NCBI GenBank assembly: GCA_935421135.1
Contig: OW285188.1
Span: 24,343,233 to 24,407,232, forward strand
Direction: 5' to 3'
Source of the DNA: Bugulina stolonifera
Lineage: Eukaryota > Bryozoa > Gymnolaemata > Cheilostomatida > Bugulidae
DNA: 64,000 bases
Notes under the pieces: generated by a model
Database searches by the model: none
Seen by the model: the letters and a program-made list of their open reading frames with translations, nothing else
What the model was told of the DNA's origin: nothing
Position numbers and translations under genes: made by a program
In this document: positions 39,080-52,062 of the stretch, piece by piece
How positions within the stretch are numbered: the first letter of the stretch is position 1
How the letters are laid out: the number at the start of each line of letters is the position of its first letter

Positions 39080-41450
39080 TTGTTAATGCCCCTGACCAAA
39101 GTGTTGTAGTGGTAGTATACGTACAATGTACATGATTGTGTAATGTATCATGTAATTGTAATGTCACTGTGCAAAAATGCTTTATGATTTTCGACCTGTT
39201 TAGAAGTCAATTTGATCAATTCGATCAATAGTCAATACTCATTATAGAAAAGAGTTCTACAAAGTACGGTCTAAGCAAAAGTATATTTGCTATTCAGCTA
39301 CACTGCTGCCTGTACTGTGTAAAATTGTGTATGTCTTTGCTACTCTAGATTCTACATCAACTATATCTACAGTCTTGCTTTAGGTTTCAATACTACATAT
39401 TTATATATTTACTCTTCATTTCCTGAGATTTATAAATCACTTATTGCTATTAGTTTTTCACATTCTGTAAAAATTCATGTAACTAGCTCTATTTTATGGT
39501 GTGATACCCATGCCGCAATTGTGAGGTGTGGTATAAATTCATAGCAGTTTATCGTTATTGTTACTTTTAATGGTTCATACATACCTAGTTCTGCATAGTA
39601 ACAGGTTTCAGCACGCCTCCTTTACCCACGAGTAGTTATTAAATTATTGCCATAACTATTGTATCATCTGTTCAAATTATTTAAAAAATTTTTCTTGTTC
39701 TCAAATAAAATAGAAAGTGTGACGAAAACTTCACAATGTGATTGAAGTGTATAATGAAAAATTTACTGTAAATGGAACAGCTTCACAGAACAGATGGTTT
39801 AAATTATTGGACACTTGGAACCAATGCTTACATGGTTATTTTAACATGTTACCTGGAACTGCAAGCCACAAAGATACAATGTACAATGTACAGTGTACAG
39901 TGTGTGATACAGCGTATAACCAAGAAGTTCTGCAAGGTATTGGTTATAATTTGAAGTTATTCCCTATGGTTCAGAAGAATGAGATCAGCAAATGCAATAG
40001 AGTTTAGTGAAGGACAGCTACAACGGAATAGAATCCAAATACTCCTTGCCATAGCTTACTAGTTGAACACTGGATATTTTTATTTGATAGCACCAACAAA
40101 AGCAGTAAATCAGAAGGCTGAGCAATTAACAATGTTAGACTATTAATAGCGCTATATTTAAGATTATACGTATTTCACAATAAATATATTTCTAGTTAGG
40201 ATCTACTGTATATACACTGTACATGTAGTTATTGCTATTATAACAATTATAATTGTGCATAAATTACCAATCACCAGATAGCAATGCCAATACCACACCA
40301 ACTGCTCTATAGGTTTATGCATTTCTTAGCTGTCACAGATGTCTTGCTTGCTTCATGCTTTACTCCAAGCCTTCATAATACACTACTGATTCATTTATTC
40401 ATTACTAAATGACTCTCATACAGATTATTACATACATTTTCTCAGCTTACATGTAGCAGATATTGTACCTGCTTTGGTTAAGACATTTAAACTCACAGGT
40501 TACAGGTTTTTTTCTATTGACCAGATGCAGATATTCATAATTATTGCTTCATAGAATATTTAGGGTGTAAATATTATAATGTTACGTACACTAATAATAT
40601 AGGGTTTACCATTATTCTCACCTTATCACTTTCTATAATCAACTATATTTTTAGTTGTTTACATGTATGTTTTTACTAACTGGCATACTGATACAGCAGA
40701 AATATTATATGAGAAGTATTTACAGGGGACAACTGCTAGATTCTCAAATCAGCAAGTAGGATTTCGGTCAGAGTACTGGTAGCAGAGTCTTTATCACCAA
40801 GTCTTACTCGGCCAGGCTAATGTAAATCTTGGTATGTGGAATTACCCACTCATGATCTTGTAGAATGGCAAGAAGGTGACATTCTGAGATTTTGTTCTGA
40901 ACAAAACCAGGGAGACAAGACACACCCTCCTATCTACCCTAACAGCATAATTGTATGAGAATAGTATGTATTACTAAATAAAATAGCTTATAATAGTAAT
41001 ATTTTCATCCATAACATACAGTAATTATAATCTTTGAGCACTGGCAATTCAATACTATTTGCTGGAATATCAGAATTTAAATTCAATACTCATGGCTATA
41101 ATTGACTAAGATAGATATTGCTGAAAGTTTAACTTCATAGTCATCACAATGAACAAAATATAAAATAGAGAAAAAAGTCACTAGAAGGAATCCAACATGA
41201 TTAATCTTGCTAGAAATTCCCTAAAAAATTGCATTAAATTCTTCTAAAATGAAATTCTCTCCCAGAATATTTTAATGATATGATGATAATTATGGTAAAT
41301 AGTAGCATCATGAGACAAGCATATAGGCCCATTATATATTGGAATACTAAATAATCATACACTGTATATACTAATATGTAGACTTATGTACAGAAATTAC
41401 ATGATATTTGCCTCTAGCTCAAAAATGACAGTATAATAGTAAACAATACA
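39080..41450. other. Intergenic stretch between DGAT1 and the zinc-finger gene
   Basis: The DGAT1 promoter side lies at the left and the 3' end of the zinc-finger gene at the right. No exon, clear repeat or RNA gene was seen. ORFs here are short and AT-driven. Confidence 0.5.
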
Positions 41451-41453
41451 ACT

Positions 41454-44400
41454 TCAGTTTTTAGACCGTGCTCTTTTAGATAGCATTTTTGCAAAGAAGT
41501 CTTCAGTTTGTAAAACTTTAGATTTATCAACTTTAACTGGTTTGTCAGCAGAAAAAGGTGACGCTGTTGCACCGAGTGACTTTTTGATAGTTGAAAGCTC
41601 TGCTGTCTCAGAACAAGCTGTCTTTTTTGCTGTAGATTTTCGAGCAATCTGCCGTGTGGGGCACAATGGTTGTTTGATCAGAAGCTTTTGGGCCATGGCA
41701 ACATCTTCATCAGCTAACATATCACCTCTTCCCATTGCTCTCCATTCCTCTGGAGTTATCTGTCGTGCATCCACAGCCAATGCTGATTCTTTGTGACAAA
41801 GTGTGTGTGTATCTAGCACCCACCTACATCAGAAACAGTTATGGCCATCTTATTCAACATACCCTAAAGCAGATACTGTTTGCTAGTTTTTACTTTGGGG
41901 GGAATTACTGGTTTAAACAGACCATACATGCAGGTATTTAGTTATATGGTACATAGTGAGGTGTTTAAAAAAGCAGCAAGTATTTGCTGGAACATAATTG
42001 GTAAGTACATGTAGCATATAGTAGGAACTTAATCAGAGGGTTTTTTAACAAGCTATGGTAATTACTTTATTCCTCAGGAGTCAGTTTCAGTTTTGTACTG
42101 TATGTAAGTGGGGTTTAGATCTGAGTAAACATAGCTAAGCTTGTTTCTACGGCTGAAACTTTGGGACTTAAAACAAATTTCGGGATAGGCCAATCTCCTG
42201 GGTTTCTTCTGCTAAACACTTCTGCTTTTAGGGTACTTGTAAGCTGTTAATGCAAGTATCTACTGCAGTATATGTATATGGATTGAGCTAGCAATTTATC
42301 TTATCTTTCTATGTAAAGGTAAACAAAACAATCAGTATATGCTGCAGTAGAAACAACTTTATAAGTTATCAGAACTAGTATGCAGTTACAGCCTGCAGTT
42401 GCACGGGTAAAACCCCTAGAATTATCCCAACACTTTAGTTGATCATGAGGGTTGTTGTCTATCAACAGTTATATTTTTAATTTACATTAGCTTACAATGT
42501 AGGACCAAACTTTATTAATCTTCACCAGTTACATTCTGACCACAAAATAAACCTATGTTGTAATTCTATTTTATACAAAAAGTGTTACCTGCCTGATTCT
42601 GGCATATTACATATCATATATGAACTACAGTGTAACTCATAAAATACATGCTCATTGGGCATATGAAACTTTGTAATTTAGTATGGCGCACGCTTCACTT
42701 GCATATTGGTGACTATATATTATGATACACACATGCATTGTAGTATACATTGTAGGTCTGTGAGTAGTTATACACAACATGGAGGTGCATCATGGGTGAC
42801 TTTATATATATAACTTGAGCTATGGTATCTATTATAGTATGCGTGATACAGGTCTCCAAACACAAATCTAGAACCTGTAATCTAGAATTGACAAAACTAA
42901 AATGATGTACTCAATTTCATAATATCAAATAGTGGGAACCAGGTATATATCATTAGTTACAGATCACGAAATAATTGACTGATCGTGTGACCTCCTGATG
43001 GTAAACCAGCTTCCTAGTGAGAATGGAAACACCATCCTAGTTGCTAGCCTATAGGAGCTATATACCACCTTGACGATTCATTGTATCAAGCTGACTCAAG
43101 TCTTCCTAAAGTGTATTATTTACCCGTATAATAAAACTAGTAATACCACATACCTGCCATCAAGCAGTGATGAACACAACTTACCTCATTCTGTGGAGAA
43201 ATAAGTGTTTTACCTTCCTTACATGGTGACACATGCAGGGTAGGCCAAATATAAATCACAGTATACTAAAGGTGTATAACATATTATATATAACATCTTG
43301 TGATGAGATATTTACTCACTTGAAACTGCTGGCAAAGTTGCAATCTTTACATCTATGTTCACAATCACTGCCATGGAACTGTATATGTGCAGGTAGAAGA
43401 CGATAAAGAAGTCTTTTGGGACAAAAGGGACACACAACAAGTTCCTCGTCATCAATTCTTTTAGGACCAGTACCGACAGCAGTTTGAGGCAATGACTGAT
43501 TGCTACACAGACCATTCCTCCTTCTCACTTGCTTATAGCTTCTACGAAATTTAGGTTCCTGGTCATTCAGAGCACCGTTATGTTTCACAGCACCGGCCTT
43601 GAAACTTTCACTGCGATCTACTTTTGGAGTATTCAAATTAGCCTTTGAAGAAGCAGAACTGTGTTTAAACTTCTCACCAGGATCTATGTCCATTGGCTGT
43701 GACTGCTTGCTGGAACCAGCATCTACTGTATTGACCACTGTGTTGACTAATGTATTAATAATTTCATTGACCACGTCTATGCTGAAAGTGCTTGTTGAAC
43801 TCTCTTCACTATCAGTAGGTGCTGGCTTTGAAGTGAGTTTATTAATGGCTACAGAACAACTGGTGTTGGTGAAGCCTGCAATATGACTACTACTGTCTGT
43901 CTCACTTTCGTCGCTATCTGTACCTTCGTCAGAATCATCAAGTGTTAGATCAATAAAAGCTCCATCCCCAAAATTCAGGGCTTTTATAAAACCATCAGAG
44001 GCATTGTTTGGAGAGTTGCATTCTTTCTCACCTGAAGGCTCGTCATCAGAGTCAAGTAATACTACATCAGGGCTATTTATTTGAGTTGATCGTACAGCGT
44101 GACAGTCAGTAGGCTCAGTGGTAGGTGACCATGTAACTGATCTAGTTTTTAAGTGGATACCTGATAATTTCTCCCTCAACATATTGGCCATGGCTTTACC
44201 AGTTCTGTGATCTGGTTTAAGGTCAGTACCTGGGGAAAGTAGAATTATAAACTGAATAGTCATTTAACAAGTTAAAAACGAAGTCAACATCAAACATAGA
44301 ATGTCAAAACTTCCAGTCTGTTAACCATTTTTAGTCAATTAAGAATTACAGTTTAGTACCACCTTTATCAGTTACAGGAGCGCGAGGAGTTCACCAGCAC

Positions 44401-47317
44401 TGTACCTCTATGATACAGCATTGTAAGTACATTATAATTTACAGCAATAGTACGATCATTACCACCCCTGACTGTAAGCACCGATAGTGTCAGCTTGTGT
44501 GGTAATAACAAAATGGCGAAAGTAAAAAGCATGCAGCTCGATGAAATAAAACTTCATGAATCAGGTCAAACTCTAAAGAAGTACCTTCATAAATGTATTC
44601 CTCTTTGCACTGTCTTGTTGTATCATCCTTTTCAGCGAATCCTTGATCAGACTTTAAACTTGGCATTAACTTTTCTGAAGTCTGTGTTATAATATTTTTT
44701 ACTGCAGCTGAACTCTCTTTACGTGACTGCTGCAAAGACATCTGTGTTTCGAGCGGTAAAGAGCTCAGTGGAATCTTAATACTTAAGTCTAAAGCCTCAT
44801 GAATTGGGAATGTAGTACGCTGTGATGACTTTGTTTTGGCAGGTTGGTTCACCTTACTTTGCTTCCGTTTTTTATCCAATAGTTTCATAGGCAATTGACG
44901 TTTCTTTGGAAGATGATTGCGTCTGCCATCATCTGTTCTACTATCAGTAGGTACAGAGCACTCGTTTAAAACGAGACGATTCGGACTGAAATGCATAGCA
45001 GATGACTGACCGTTTTCACTGGTTGTAGCAGCTAATGCAGCCTCCTTATCAACAACACTATAAGACACAATTGTTTGAGAAGAAATGCTGCAGTCAATAT
45101 TTCCATTTTTTGAGTGATAATCTTCAATTGGCATAGGGCAATCAGTTTTCTCAAGAACACTGTGGCTGATCCTTACGTCTGGTGTTCTGTCATTGACTAA
45201 TGACACCGACTGTTGCCTAGGAACACTTACACAACCATTGTTTATAACTTTATGCTTATCAAAGTCAGAAGGTGGAGGTGTTGATGCATTACTAGCCGAA
45301 CTCCTTACATGACAAGAGGAAATGTTAACGACTGTCAAATTAGGTTCAATTGAAGGATCAACTAGTTTAGTTGGAGCATCTACTGGTCCAATTGGAGGAT
45401 CAACTAGTTTAGTTGGAGTATTGACTGCTGCAGTAATGGTTTCAACTGTTTTAGATGAGGTGTCGCGTGGTTTAGGTGGAGTATCAACCGCTGCAGTAAT
45501 CGTTTCAACTGTTTTAGATGAGATCTGGACTGGTTTAGTAGGCGGTTCGACAGTTTTCGACAGAATCTCGACTGGTTTAATTGATGAATTAGATGCTGCC
45601 GGAGATATTTCAACTGTTTTAACACCAACTTGCAAATTCTTCGATTTCATGCTGTTCGGTGTAACATGAGTAGCCAAATGCTGCTTTAGTTCAGCTTGGG
45701 TACTAAAACGAGCTTTACAGATAACACAATCAATTATTTTCTTAGTGAGGGTGGCCTTAACTAATGATGTAGTCTTTAGTGCAGATTTGTTGGTCTTCTT
45801 TAGACTGTTTGATGGTTTTACTTTACGAGTAACTGTTTTGTTATTCAATGAAGATGGAAATATCCAGTCGACACAGGATGAACAAGATTTACAAGGAGCG
45901 TGCTTTTTGTAATGATCTAACATATGCTTGACCATAACATTTTCACTTGAAGAGAACGTACAGTTAGAACAAGAAAACAACTTTTCAGATCCATTATTGA
46001 TACTAGCATCTAATGGTAGCAACTGTGTTCTATGTAAGGTTAGTAAATGGCGGACCATACACAATTCAGATGACGTTCTATATGCACAATGATTACAAGT
46101 GAATGCTTTACTATTGGTTGGAGGAATCATCGGCATATTATATGAGGTATCAGCGACTTGTGGCCTTCGATATTGAGGATGATACTGTAACAGATGAGCA
46201 TGCATCTGAGCATTAGATGTTGTTTTGAAGGGGCAATGACCGCAGGACAGAACAGGATCTTTAGGCATTTGGACCAGCAGTCTTGGACGGATGGTAGGAT
46301 GTAGTTGTTGATTTTGTCCAACGGCTTGCATATAGAGTGGAGATGTTGGGCCAATAGACGATTTACTCGAAATTGGTCTATTTCTGGATATGTTTAATGA
46401 CAGATCAACAGGTACATCATTCGATAAGTTTGCATGTAGATTTTGAGGCGCAGCAACACCATGTTGTACACGGATTTGATTTGGTACTACTGGCTGTGCA
46501 CCATGGGGGAAAGAAGCAGGAATATTCTGTCTGCTGGTGCTGATTCCAGTTGGTGCGTTAGGCTTACCAGGAGGCATGATTAGTGCTTTGCGTAGAGGAC
46601 TGAGCATTGGTTGTAGTTGCGGTGCAGATGATGATGGCACAGTTGGTGTAGCTATCCAGTTGTTATCATTAGAATCTCGATCCAGCATTCTTGTATAACT
46701 TACTGATTCACCATTTAAATTTCTGCTATTATAAATAAGGTTAGTAGCTTGGCTTTTAGGAATGTTGAACAGTTGCGAAATAAATTGCATGGTGGTTGAT
46801 AGAGGTACTTTCACTTGAACATCTTTGCATGCGGATACATGTGCCACAAGTCGATGCCGCCATGGAGTTTTGTATTGGCATCCGGGACATGTCAGTTGGC
46901 TATCTAATGCATAAACGGTCTGTCTGATGCTGGTTTCATGTTGAAGCCCTGGACCATTGGGCGGTCTACCAGCAGCTGGCTGAGACTCCAGAGTAGTTAT
47001 TTGTTGAGCTTGATGATATGCTGGATTCCCAGTAGCTAATCTTGCTTGATACTGAAATTTATACAAACATACATGTACTTATGAAACATTATAAATCTAG
47101 TTTCAAAATAAACTTAGTTACAGGATACCAAACATGAAGAGTTTTATCACCTAGAAAACGCAGAAATGATGGATACACAGTATTGTAGATTCACTTCACC
47201 AGTACCAAATATGATAAAATACAAGAAAATTTCTGTGCTATATCATACTATACTATACTAAATGTAACCATTAATTCTGTCCATGCAAAGTAAGAAATAA
47301 AATACCAGCTTAGCCAT
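41454..47317 (-). CDS. C2H2 zinc-finger protein with PxDLS and SUMO-interaction motifs
   Basis: Exons (minus): 47051-44585, 44229-43320 and 41823-41454 join in phase and end in TGA. A tentative 4-codon first exon (MAKL, 47317-47306) fits phase 0, but its donor is weak, so the true start is uncertain. The product is about 1250 aa. Fingers in order: CPGC with a Cys in the last position (C2HC), CGHC, CNHC, CSNC and CVIC in the large exon; CPFC and CKDC near the C-terminus. The last finger is completed across an intron: CKDC, 12 residues, H, 3, H. Two PxDLS-type motifs, PVDLS near residue 220 and ALDLS near 755, match CtBP docking sites. PDVVLLDSDDE and FIDLTLDDSDE match acidic SUMO-interaction motifs. 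A Pro/Thr/Val-rich degenerate repeat lies at 45322-45640. A nuclear co-repressor is inferred. I could not assign an orthology group. Confidence 0.85.
45322..45640 (-). repeat. Degenerate intragenic repeat in the zinc-finger ORF
   Basis: About nine imperfect units of 10-15 codons carry variants of SSKTVETITAAV, PTKLVDPPI and PTKPVQI. Neighbouring units are nearly identical at DNA level (GTTTCAACTGTTTTAGATGA recurs on plus), indicating in-frame duplication. The segment is low-complexity and lies in the linker after the CVIC finger. Antisense frames are also open because of the repeat. Confidence 0.75.
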
Positions 47318-49617
47318 CGTAATGTAGTCATGATCCAATACCTCAAATACATCATCCAATAATGCTCAAGTGTCAGCGACATTATTTTATCCTTATGAAA
47401 ATAGTGCTGCCTAACCTACTAGTAGCAACAAAGCTTATACCTAATAACAAAGCTACCGTTCCCCTGGTTAGCAACACATATCCTTAAACTGTGCATGACT
47501 AATTGTGTTCTCTAACAATACCATTTTCATCTAACAATTAATTCTAACAAAGCCTACCTTCAATAAATTTGCTTTAGCATTCAACTTGACATGATACACC
47601 ATTATGAAAATTTGTGATCAATATTATAGGGCCTTATTATGTTATATTGCTCAGTGAATGATCCCCAGCTTTTAGCCAATAGTTGCTCTACTTTAACCAA
47701 CACTTTATTCTATGACGTGTAGTTACAAAGGTCAACTCTTATCAGCTATCACACGCATTAATTTAGACCTACGTGTATCTTAATCTAAATGACTTGTAGT
47801 TTAGCATAACAATATACATGTACTGTACATTGTAGTGATTGTACATGTTGTATTACAACACTCAAACATAAGTATGTAGATTGAAGTGAATTGCAAAACC
47901 CCAACATATTGAAGCCAACATAGAATTAGCAAAATTTCTATAGCATGTAATACACTCAATCGTATAGTGTGTAAATTTTATGATCATTATTCTATGTTTT
48001 GCCCTTAGAAGGAAGCCTCAGGCTAATTCTTTTACCAATACAATCTTTTCTATGTATTTGGGGAAGAACTTTTGAATATCTATTTTTTATACAACTTCAC
48101 ATCCCACAGTGCATGTTATTAAATAAGAGTCATAATATGTCACTTCTATATTCAACTAGGACTGTCCATATGACTGCTCACAGAGTGGCCAGTCTCAAAG
48201 TGAATTCTGACCAAACCGATAAGCAAAACTGTCCGAGTTTGTCTAGGCCTATAGGTTACTTTTGCTAACCAATCACGAATACCAAATCAAGCTGTAAGCA
48301 AACTTTCATCTTAAACGGCTTTTTCCCCAATATATGCAAAAATATTGTTTTATTTTAAAGTCAACAAGTATTTATTTTGTAACTACATGTACATATATTT
48401 AAATTCTACAACATAAAATAAAGCTAGTGATGCTTCGCAAGAAAAAACCATGTGTAATAAGATAATGGCAAAGACGTGCAGTTCAATTTTGAGAGAAAAA
48501 TATGCACTTCTGCCTTGTATTGGCCAATCAAATGTCGATGGTTTCCGAAAAAGTCTATGTTTGCATTTTTCATGTAAATTACCCACTGGCACAATTTAAT
48601 AACGTTATTACCCAATTAAAAACAGTGCCAATCTAACTGGTTATGTTTTTACTGTGTGGGTAGTCCTTAACATTTACTCCAGTTTTAATGGCAGAGTACT
48701 CATCCTAAAATTATTACGTGAGTTGCAGAGCAGATATTAGCTGATAATCTTTATTGATCGATGGTACAAGGTGTTTCAAATGCTACCTACTTTTTATGAT
48801 GATATTAAATTGTGAACTCCATGCATTAGGAATGTTGTTGAAGTTGTTCCCCCTTAATAAGATAAGGTAGGACGACTCCAGTAATAGCAATCGCTTCACT
48901 AGTTATGTAGTGCAGCATGCTTTATTATTATACAATGGATATATTATTAGATTGAACATCCTGAAAACTACAGGTACATGCAATACTACTATAGAGACAA
49001 GAATTAACAGTTGCTAAGAACATACTAACAAACCTCTATATTATGTTGAGGTTGGGATTTGGGGTAAGAGCGGACAACTTGTGCAAAAATTATCAAATAA
49101 TTTTTGAGTTTGCAATTTGATGGGTCAACATAGGCTTATTGTTTACCTAATGAATAACATGCACACTCACTAGCCTGGTGTGTTGAACCTGTAGCATGTA
49201 GTACTAAGTTTCCTAATCAGTAGTTAGAGGAGATTTTTGTGCAAAATCCATCTAGCAGGAAGGCCTTTAAGCATGCACTTTGTAGAAGCAGGTAAGAAAT
49301 CCACTACAACGTCCCATATTACTATAGATGGGTGCCGCTACCCAATACAATATTATTGAGAATGAGAATTGGATAGTGAAAATCAGTGTATTGAGTGTTG
49401 GTGTTGGATATTGAAAACCACAGTACAGATATTAGGTATTTGCTATTGAAAATTGTGTGTATTATATATTTACTTACTACGAAATCGTAGCAGTTATTGA
49501 AAATTTTTATAAGTATTGACTATGAGGGTAAACTAACAAGTTAGTTTTCAAGCATAGGGCCAAACCTTGGTTTTAGTCATGGCAAGATTGTAACAGATTT
49601 TTTTCAAGTATTATTTT

Positions 49618-49653
49618 CATTACAACTGCTGCACATAAGCAGCAGTTGTAATG
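49618..49653. repeat. Perfect 15-bp hairpin
   Basis: CATTACAACTGCTGC at 49618-49632 and its exact reverse complement at 49639-49653 are separated by 6 nt. Lack of a T-run and its isolation argue against a terminator. It may be a transposon relict or a foldback. Confidence 0.8.
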
Positions 49654-50148
49654 ATGAGTTTGTAAAAGCTTTTCTAATGATGCAGGAAAGGACTTGCCAA
49701 GCATTGGACATTAAACCAAGAGCTCCAGGGTTTCAATCCTGCCAGGGTAATAGGAAGGCCCAAGCGTCGGACACTATTGAGTAATTTTCATGTTTTCAGC
49801 ATAGCAAAGACTAAAGACACGTCACTACCCCTAAAAATACTTTCCCTACTCAGATAAATATATCTGGTGAGTTTATGATTATTATATAATAAAAATACAC
49901 TACCCCACATATTTACTTGCTAAGCTTTCAAAATGCCAAACAGCATTTTTCTGTTAAACACTAAATTCTTGGTAGCCAACATGTTTGTTTATTTTAACAT
50001 AGAACTTGTTAATAATTGGTTATGCCATAGATCCATCGGTAGTGAGAGATTTAGGTTGCAGCTCACATAAATCAGAACATGTAAATTTGGTTTTTTAGTC
50101 AGGTTATTTATATGATTGATATGGAAACAATTAACAAAAAACAATATA

Positions 50149-50788
50149 CAGTAGGACTTGCTAAATTCAAACCTCACATAATTCAAAAACTTGGTTAGTT
50201 CAAACTGTTAGCCTTGGTCCCTGCTGAACACTATATACATGTAAATGGCTTCAAATAATTCAAACCTATCATTTTTTGTAATTCAAACTTCACACCGCTT
50301 AGACTCATACTATAATCCATGATAATACTACTACAGCAAGCAATAGTCACCTAATAACAGTCGCTAGCAGTTAGTAGTTATTAGTAGTTACTACTGCGAT
50401 ATGCTCAAACTAAGCTGGGAAAACCCACTGATTGCTTTACTATTCCTTAGCCAAATGAGTTCTTATACTGTTGTCCTGTACATGTGATCCATAACTTGTT
50501 GCCCATCTGCAGTGTTGCAGTTTTGAGTGTACTAAACATTACATAAAGTTCTATTAAATAGGAAGCTGTCATGTTAAAACTTGTCTTTCCTCAGTTGTAT
50601 TCACAGTTGAAGCAAATGAAAGTTAATGCATACAGGCACATTCATGTGCTACTACATTTATATAGTATTATTTGTCAAGTAGGCATTCAAGTCGTGATAT
50701 AAAATGAAGGGATTACGTAATTCAAACTCGGCTCAATTCAAACCGATTATGGTGGTCCCTTGGAGTTTGAATTAAGCAAGTTCCACTG
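50149..50788. mobile_element. Non-autonomous pogo-like (Tc1/mariner) element
   Basis: The left end CAGTAGGACTTGCTAAATTC matches the reverse complement of the right end, CAGTGGAACTTGCTTAATTC. TA lies immediately outside both ends, the Tc1/mariner target duplication. The CAGT(A/G)GRAC start and repeated ATTCAAAC sub-terminal strings resemble known pogo/Tigger termini. The 640-bp interior has no transposase ORF, so mobility would need a transposase in trans. Sub-terminal ATTCAAA copies on both sides could be transposase-binding sites. Confidence 0.8.
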
Positions 50789-51424
50789 TATTACATTTAT
50801 AATCATTTAACTCACTATGATCATGGCTGCCCATCAGAAAATCCTCACCAAAATGTTAATCATAAACATTGTATTGGTATTCACCAATTTAGTCGTCCTC
50901 AACTACAGTACTGTCATCATGGCTATGTCGTTGCACAAGCCCGCAATAGCATTTTACCCAGCACTTGATTCCACTACCCTCACAAAGCACAATTACTGAA
51001 TTGTATAGCAGTAGTCAAGACCAGTGAGCCAGGGCCTACATCCATATTATAGGCCTACTTAATATCAAAGTCTGAGTGAAGTGATAGTCAATTATTGCAC
51101 AGTTACCGTCTTTCTGAGATATAAAATGTCTATCAGACCAATGTATTGCTTGTTCACTAAAATTGGAGTACCTACCAATAAAACCTACCGCATTCCATAT
51201 TCCACCCAATGACTGGCCACTCTACTCTGTAGTGTTAGTGCAATACTAAAGTTTAGGGATTACTTTCAAATTACTTTGAATGATTTAGTCGAGCTGAATC
51301 AACAAGGGACAGAAGTGGTGTGCCTCATAGTAACATTATCGGGCAATTGGGACATATATAATTAGCAGTTTTTAACTCATATAGTAATTTACAATGCAGT
51401 GATAAAACAAAATATTGTCTGTAG

Positions 51425-51500
51425 ATGGCCAACACCGCGTGTGGATTGTGGGAGTGCCAATGTGCAAGTCTGTGATCGCTATGGGAAGAAAGCTGTTGAG
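51425..51500 (+). CDS. Isolated ankyrin-like candidate exon
   Basis: A 76-nt segment bounded by an acceptor (CTGTAG) and a possible donor (GAG then GTATTA) reads in one frame WPTPRVDCGSANVQVCDRYG then KKAVE. The pattern GxANVxxxDRxGKxAxE resembles an ankyrin repeat. No partner exons were found nearby, so it may be a pseudogene fragment, a lone exon of a gene with distant exons, or chance. Confidence 0.25.
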
Positions 51501-52042
51501 GTATTAGTCACTTTTTGTGTGAACGGAACATGAATGGCCCAGTTTGTTTTAGCTTGAAATCTGTGAGAATACACAATGGACTATTTATTCTAATATTATA
51601 ACATTATAATTATTGTTGTTTATTTTAAATTAAAGTTTAATTGATTGAGGACAAGGTATTAGACTGCATCGAGTACAGCATGAGTACTATAGTTAACGTA
51701 CTGAGATGTAGGCAACTAGCCTACATTAAATTAATTAAATTAAACTATAAATAAATATAATAAATAACCAATTGCACTTTTCTCTGTTTAGGCCTACATT
51801 GGATATATAATAATATTATAAACACCTATACTCATGCTGATTTCTGATACTACTCGATGCTCATACCTTTACCTTAGGATAGCCTACCTTTCCTTAGAGC
51901 AGACATCACGTTAGACCACTGACTAAGGCGAGTAGAAGGGACTAAAGTTAAAATCATTACTCTACTGTAATTACCATTTTATAGAGTTTAGTTTTTGAGA
52001 TGTTTATTTATTTCTTTTTACTAAATAAAAAATCCCCTACTA

Positions 52043-52062
52043 ACTCTCTCTCTCTCTCTCTC
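52043..52062. repeat. (CT)n microsatellite
   Basis: A CT dinucleotide run of about ten units lies about 1.5 kb upstream of the FOG start codon. GAGA-type tracts can be regulatory in animals, but nothing further supports that here. Confidence 0.85.

Noticed and set aside
45322..45669. Plus-strand ORF and extra minus frame across the zinc-finger linker
   Set aside because: They are open only because of the tandem repeat; the main minus frame has the fingers and continues through the repeat.
49690..49760. A tRNA gene around GGGTTTCAATCC
   Set aside because: Only a B-box-like string is present; no cloverleaf. At most a SINE remnant.
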